Both the position numbers and the translations under genes were made by a program. From Roseinatronobacter sp. S2 (lineage in GTDB: Bacteria; Pseudomonadota; Alphaproteobacteria; Rhodobacterales; Rhodobacteraceae): a DNA stretch of 64,000 nt. Under the pieces are notes generated by a model. That model saw only the letters and a program-made list of their open reading frames with translations, did not search any database and had not been told where the DNA came from. Location of the stretch: NCBI RefSeq assembly GCF_029581395.1, contig NZ_CP121113.1:738501-802500 (forward strand). Direction: 5' to 3'. Numbering within the stretch: the first letter of the stretch is position 1; each line of letters starts with the position of its first letter. Positions 63,156 through 64,000 of this stretch are shown here, piece after piece.

Positions 63156-64000
63156 ATGCCCTACCGCGCCCCGCTTCAGGATTTCGGCTTTTTGCTGGAT
63201 CATATCGTTGCCTTTGATCAGGTGCGCCAGACCGAACGGTTCGCCGAAGCCACACCAGACACGACCAACGCGATTCTGACCGAAGCGGCGCGCCTGTGCG
63301 AAGCGGTGCTGCAACCTTTGCAGCGCAATGGCGATCTGCACCCGGCACGGCTGGAAAACGGGGTTGTGCGCACAGCGCCCGGCTATGCAGACGGGTTCCG
63401 CGCCATCGCAGAAGGCGGTTGGCTGGGTATTGCCGCAGATCCCGAATACGGGGGCATGGGCCTGCCGCAGACATTGGCGGTGGTGCTGAATGACATGATG
63501 TCGTCGGCCTGTTTGTCGCTGGAATTGTGCCCGCTGATGTCGCAAGGCCAGATCGAGGCGCTGGAGCATCATGCCGATGACTGGATGAAGGCGCTGTATC
63601 TGCCGAAACTGATTTCCGGTGAATGGACCGGCACCATGAACCTGACCGAACCGCAGGCGGGCAGTGATGTGGGTGCGTTGCGCAGCAAGGCAGACCCGCA
63701 ACCTGATGGCAGTTTCCGTATTTCAGGGCAGAAAATCTATATCAGCTGGGGTGATCATGACATGGCAGAAAATGTCTGCCATCTGGTTCTTGCCCGCCTG
63801 CCGGACGCGCCGCAGGGCACCAAGGGGATAAGTCTGTTCATGGTGCCGAAATTCATACCGGATGCAGACGGCAATCCTGGCGCGCAAAACAGCCTGCGTG
63901 TGGTGTCGCTGGAACACAAGATGGGCCTGCACGGATCGCCCACGGCGGTGATGGACTATGACAACGCCACCGGCTGGATGGTGGGCGCCCCGAACAAGGG
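63156..64000 (+). CDS. Acyl-CoA dehydrogenase, DmdC-like (3' end outside window)
   Basis: The first 281 residues of a long-type acyl-CoA dehydrogenase. AGGAGG lies four bases before the ATG. The N-terminal extension (MPYRAPLQDFGFLLDHIV), PEYGGMGLP, MNLTEPQAGSDVGAL (the FAD/substrate loop) and GLHGSPTAVMDYD resemble 3-methylmercaptopropionyl-CoA dehydrogenase (DmdC) and related FadE5-type enzymes. Whether it acts on methylmercaptopropionyl-CoA or on ordinary fatty acyl-CoA cannot be decided without the remainder and its neighbours. Confidence 0.9.
   Translation, partial: MPYRAPLQDFGFLLDHIVAFDQVRQTERFAEATPDTTNAILTEAARLCEAVLQPLQRNGDLHPARLENGVVRTAPGYADGFRAIAEGGWLGIAADPEYGGMGLPQTLAVVLNDMMSSACLSLELCPLMSQGQIEALEHHADDWMKALYLPKLISGEWTGTMNLTEPQAGSDVGALRSKADPQPDGSFRISGQKIYISWGDHDMAENVCHLVLARLPDAPQGTKGISLFMVPKFIPDADGNPGAQNSLRVVSLEHKMGLHGSPTAVMDYDNATGWMVGAPNK

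Overview
The window is a chromosomal segment of an alphaproteobacterium of the order Rhodobacterales (Rhodobacteraceae). The evidence is the linked hemN-fnrL-uspA-ccoNOQP-ccoGHIS cluster, the alphaproteobacterial forms of RpoB, RpoC and the ribosomal proteins, the plant-type glutamate-cysteine ligase, moderately high GC, and GTG starts with short gene overlaps. The genus cannot be settled from this sequence alone. Almost everything is core housekeeping. I see no phage, insertion sequence, CRISPR array, rRNA or tRNA.

Layout. 1-1.5 kb: end-truncated pheA, divergent from a membrane-anchored cytochrome c. 1.6-8.7 kb: a yejABEF-type peptide ABC transporter followed by a glycosyltransferase. 9.0-21.2 kb: a microaerobic respiration region with hemN and fnrL (divergent, sharing an FNR box), an unknown membrane protein, a UspA protein, the cbb3 oxidase operon ccoNOQP and its assembly operon ccoGHIS, with further FNR boxes before ccoN and ccoG. 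21.5-28.7 kb: lipid A-type acyltransferase, gshA, a small membrane protein, rsmE, ubiA, a BON/OmpA protein and a coiled-coil membrane protein. 29.0-38.7 kb: rplJL-rpoBC. 38.8-40.5 kb: a glycosyltransferase-like protein and a DMT-family permease. 40.8-54.3 kb: a continuous str-S10-spc array from rpsL to rpmD. 54.4-64 kb: thioesterase-like protein, recQ, yggT, yaaA, a hybrid histidine kinase, an M20 amidohydrolase, a Sua5-type tRNA threonylcarbamoylation enzyme and the start of an acyl-CoA dehydrogenase.

How the parts work together. FnrL, an oxygen-labile Fe-S regulator, probably controls hemN (anaerobic haem synthesis), itself, and the cbb3 oxidase structural and assembly operons. The membrane cytochrome c at 0.9 kb could feed electrons to that oxidase. 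The ribosomal and RNA polymerase genes form one 25-kb expression block, broken by internal hairpins. The clearest break is a terminator followed at once by a good promoter between rplP and rpmC.

The most unusual signal is a dispersed, palindromic intergenic repeat of about 120-175 bp present three times (8783-8957, 21275-21449, 61877-61996). All copies have the same orientation, and each lies in a gap between convergent genes. They occupy all three convergent gaps longer than 100 bp in the window. I know of no name for this family. A ten-G homopolymer inside the radical-SAM GGGTP motif of hemN and a second ten-G tract beside repeat copy 3 also deserve a check.
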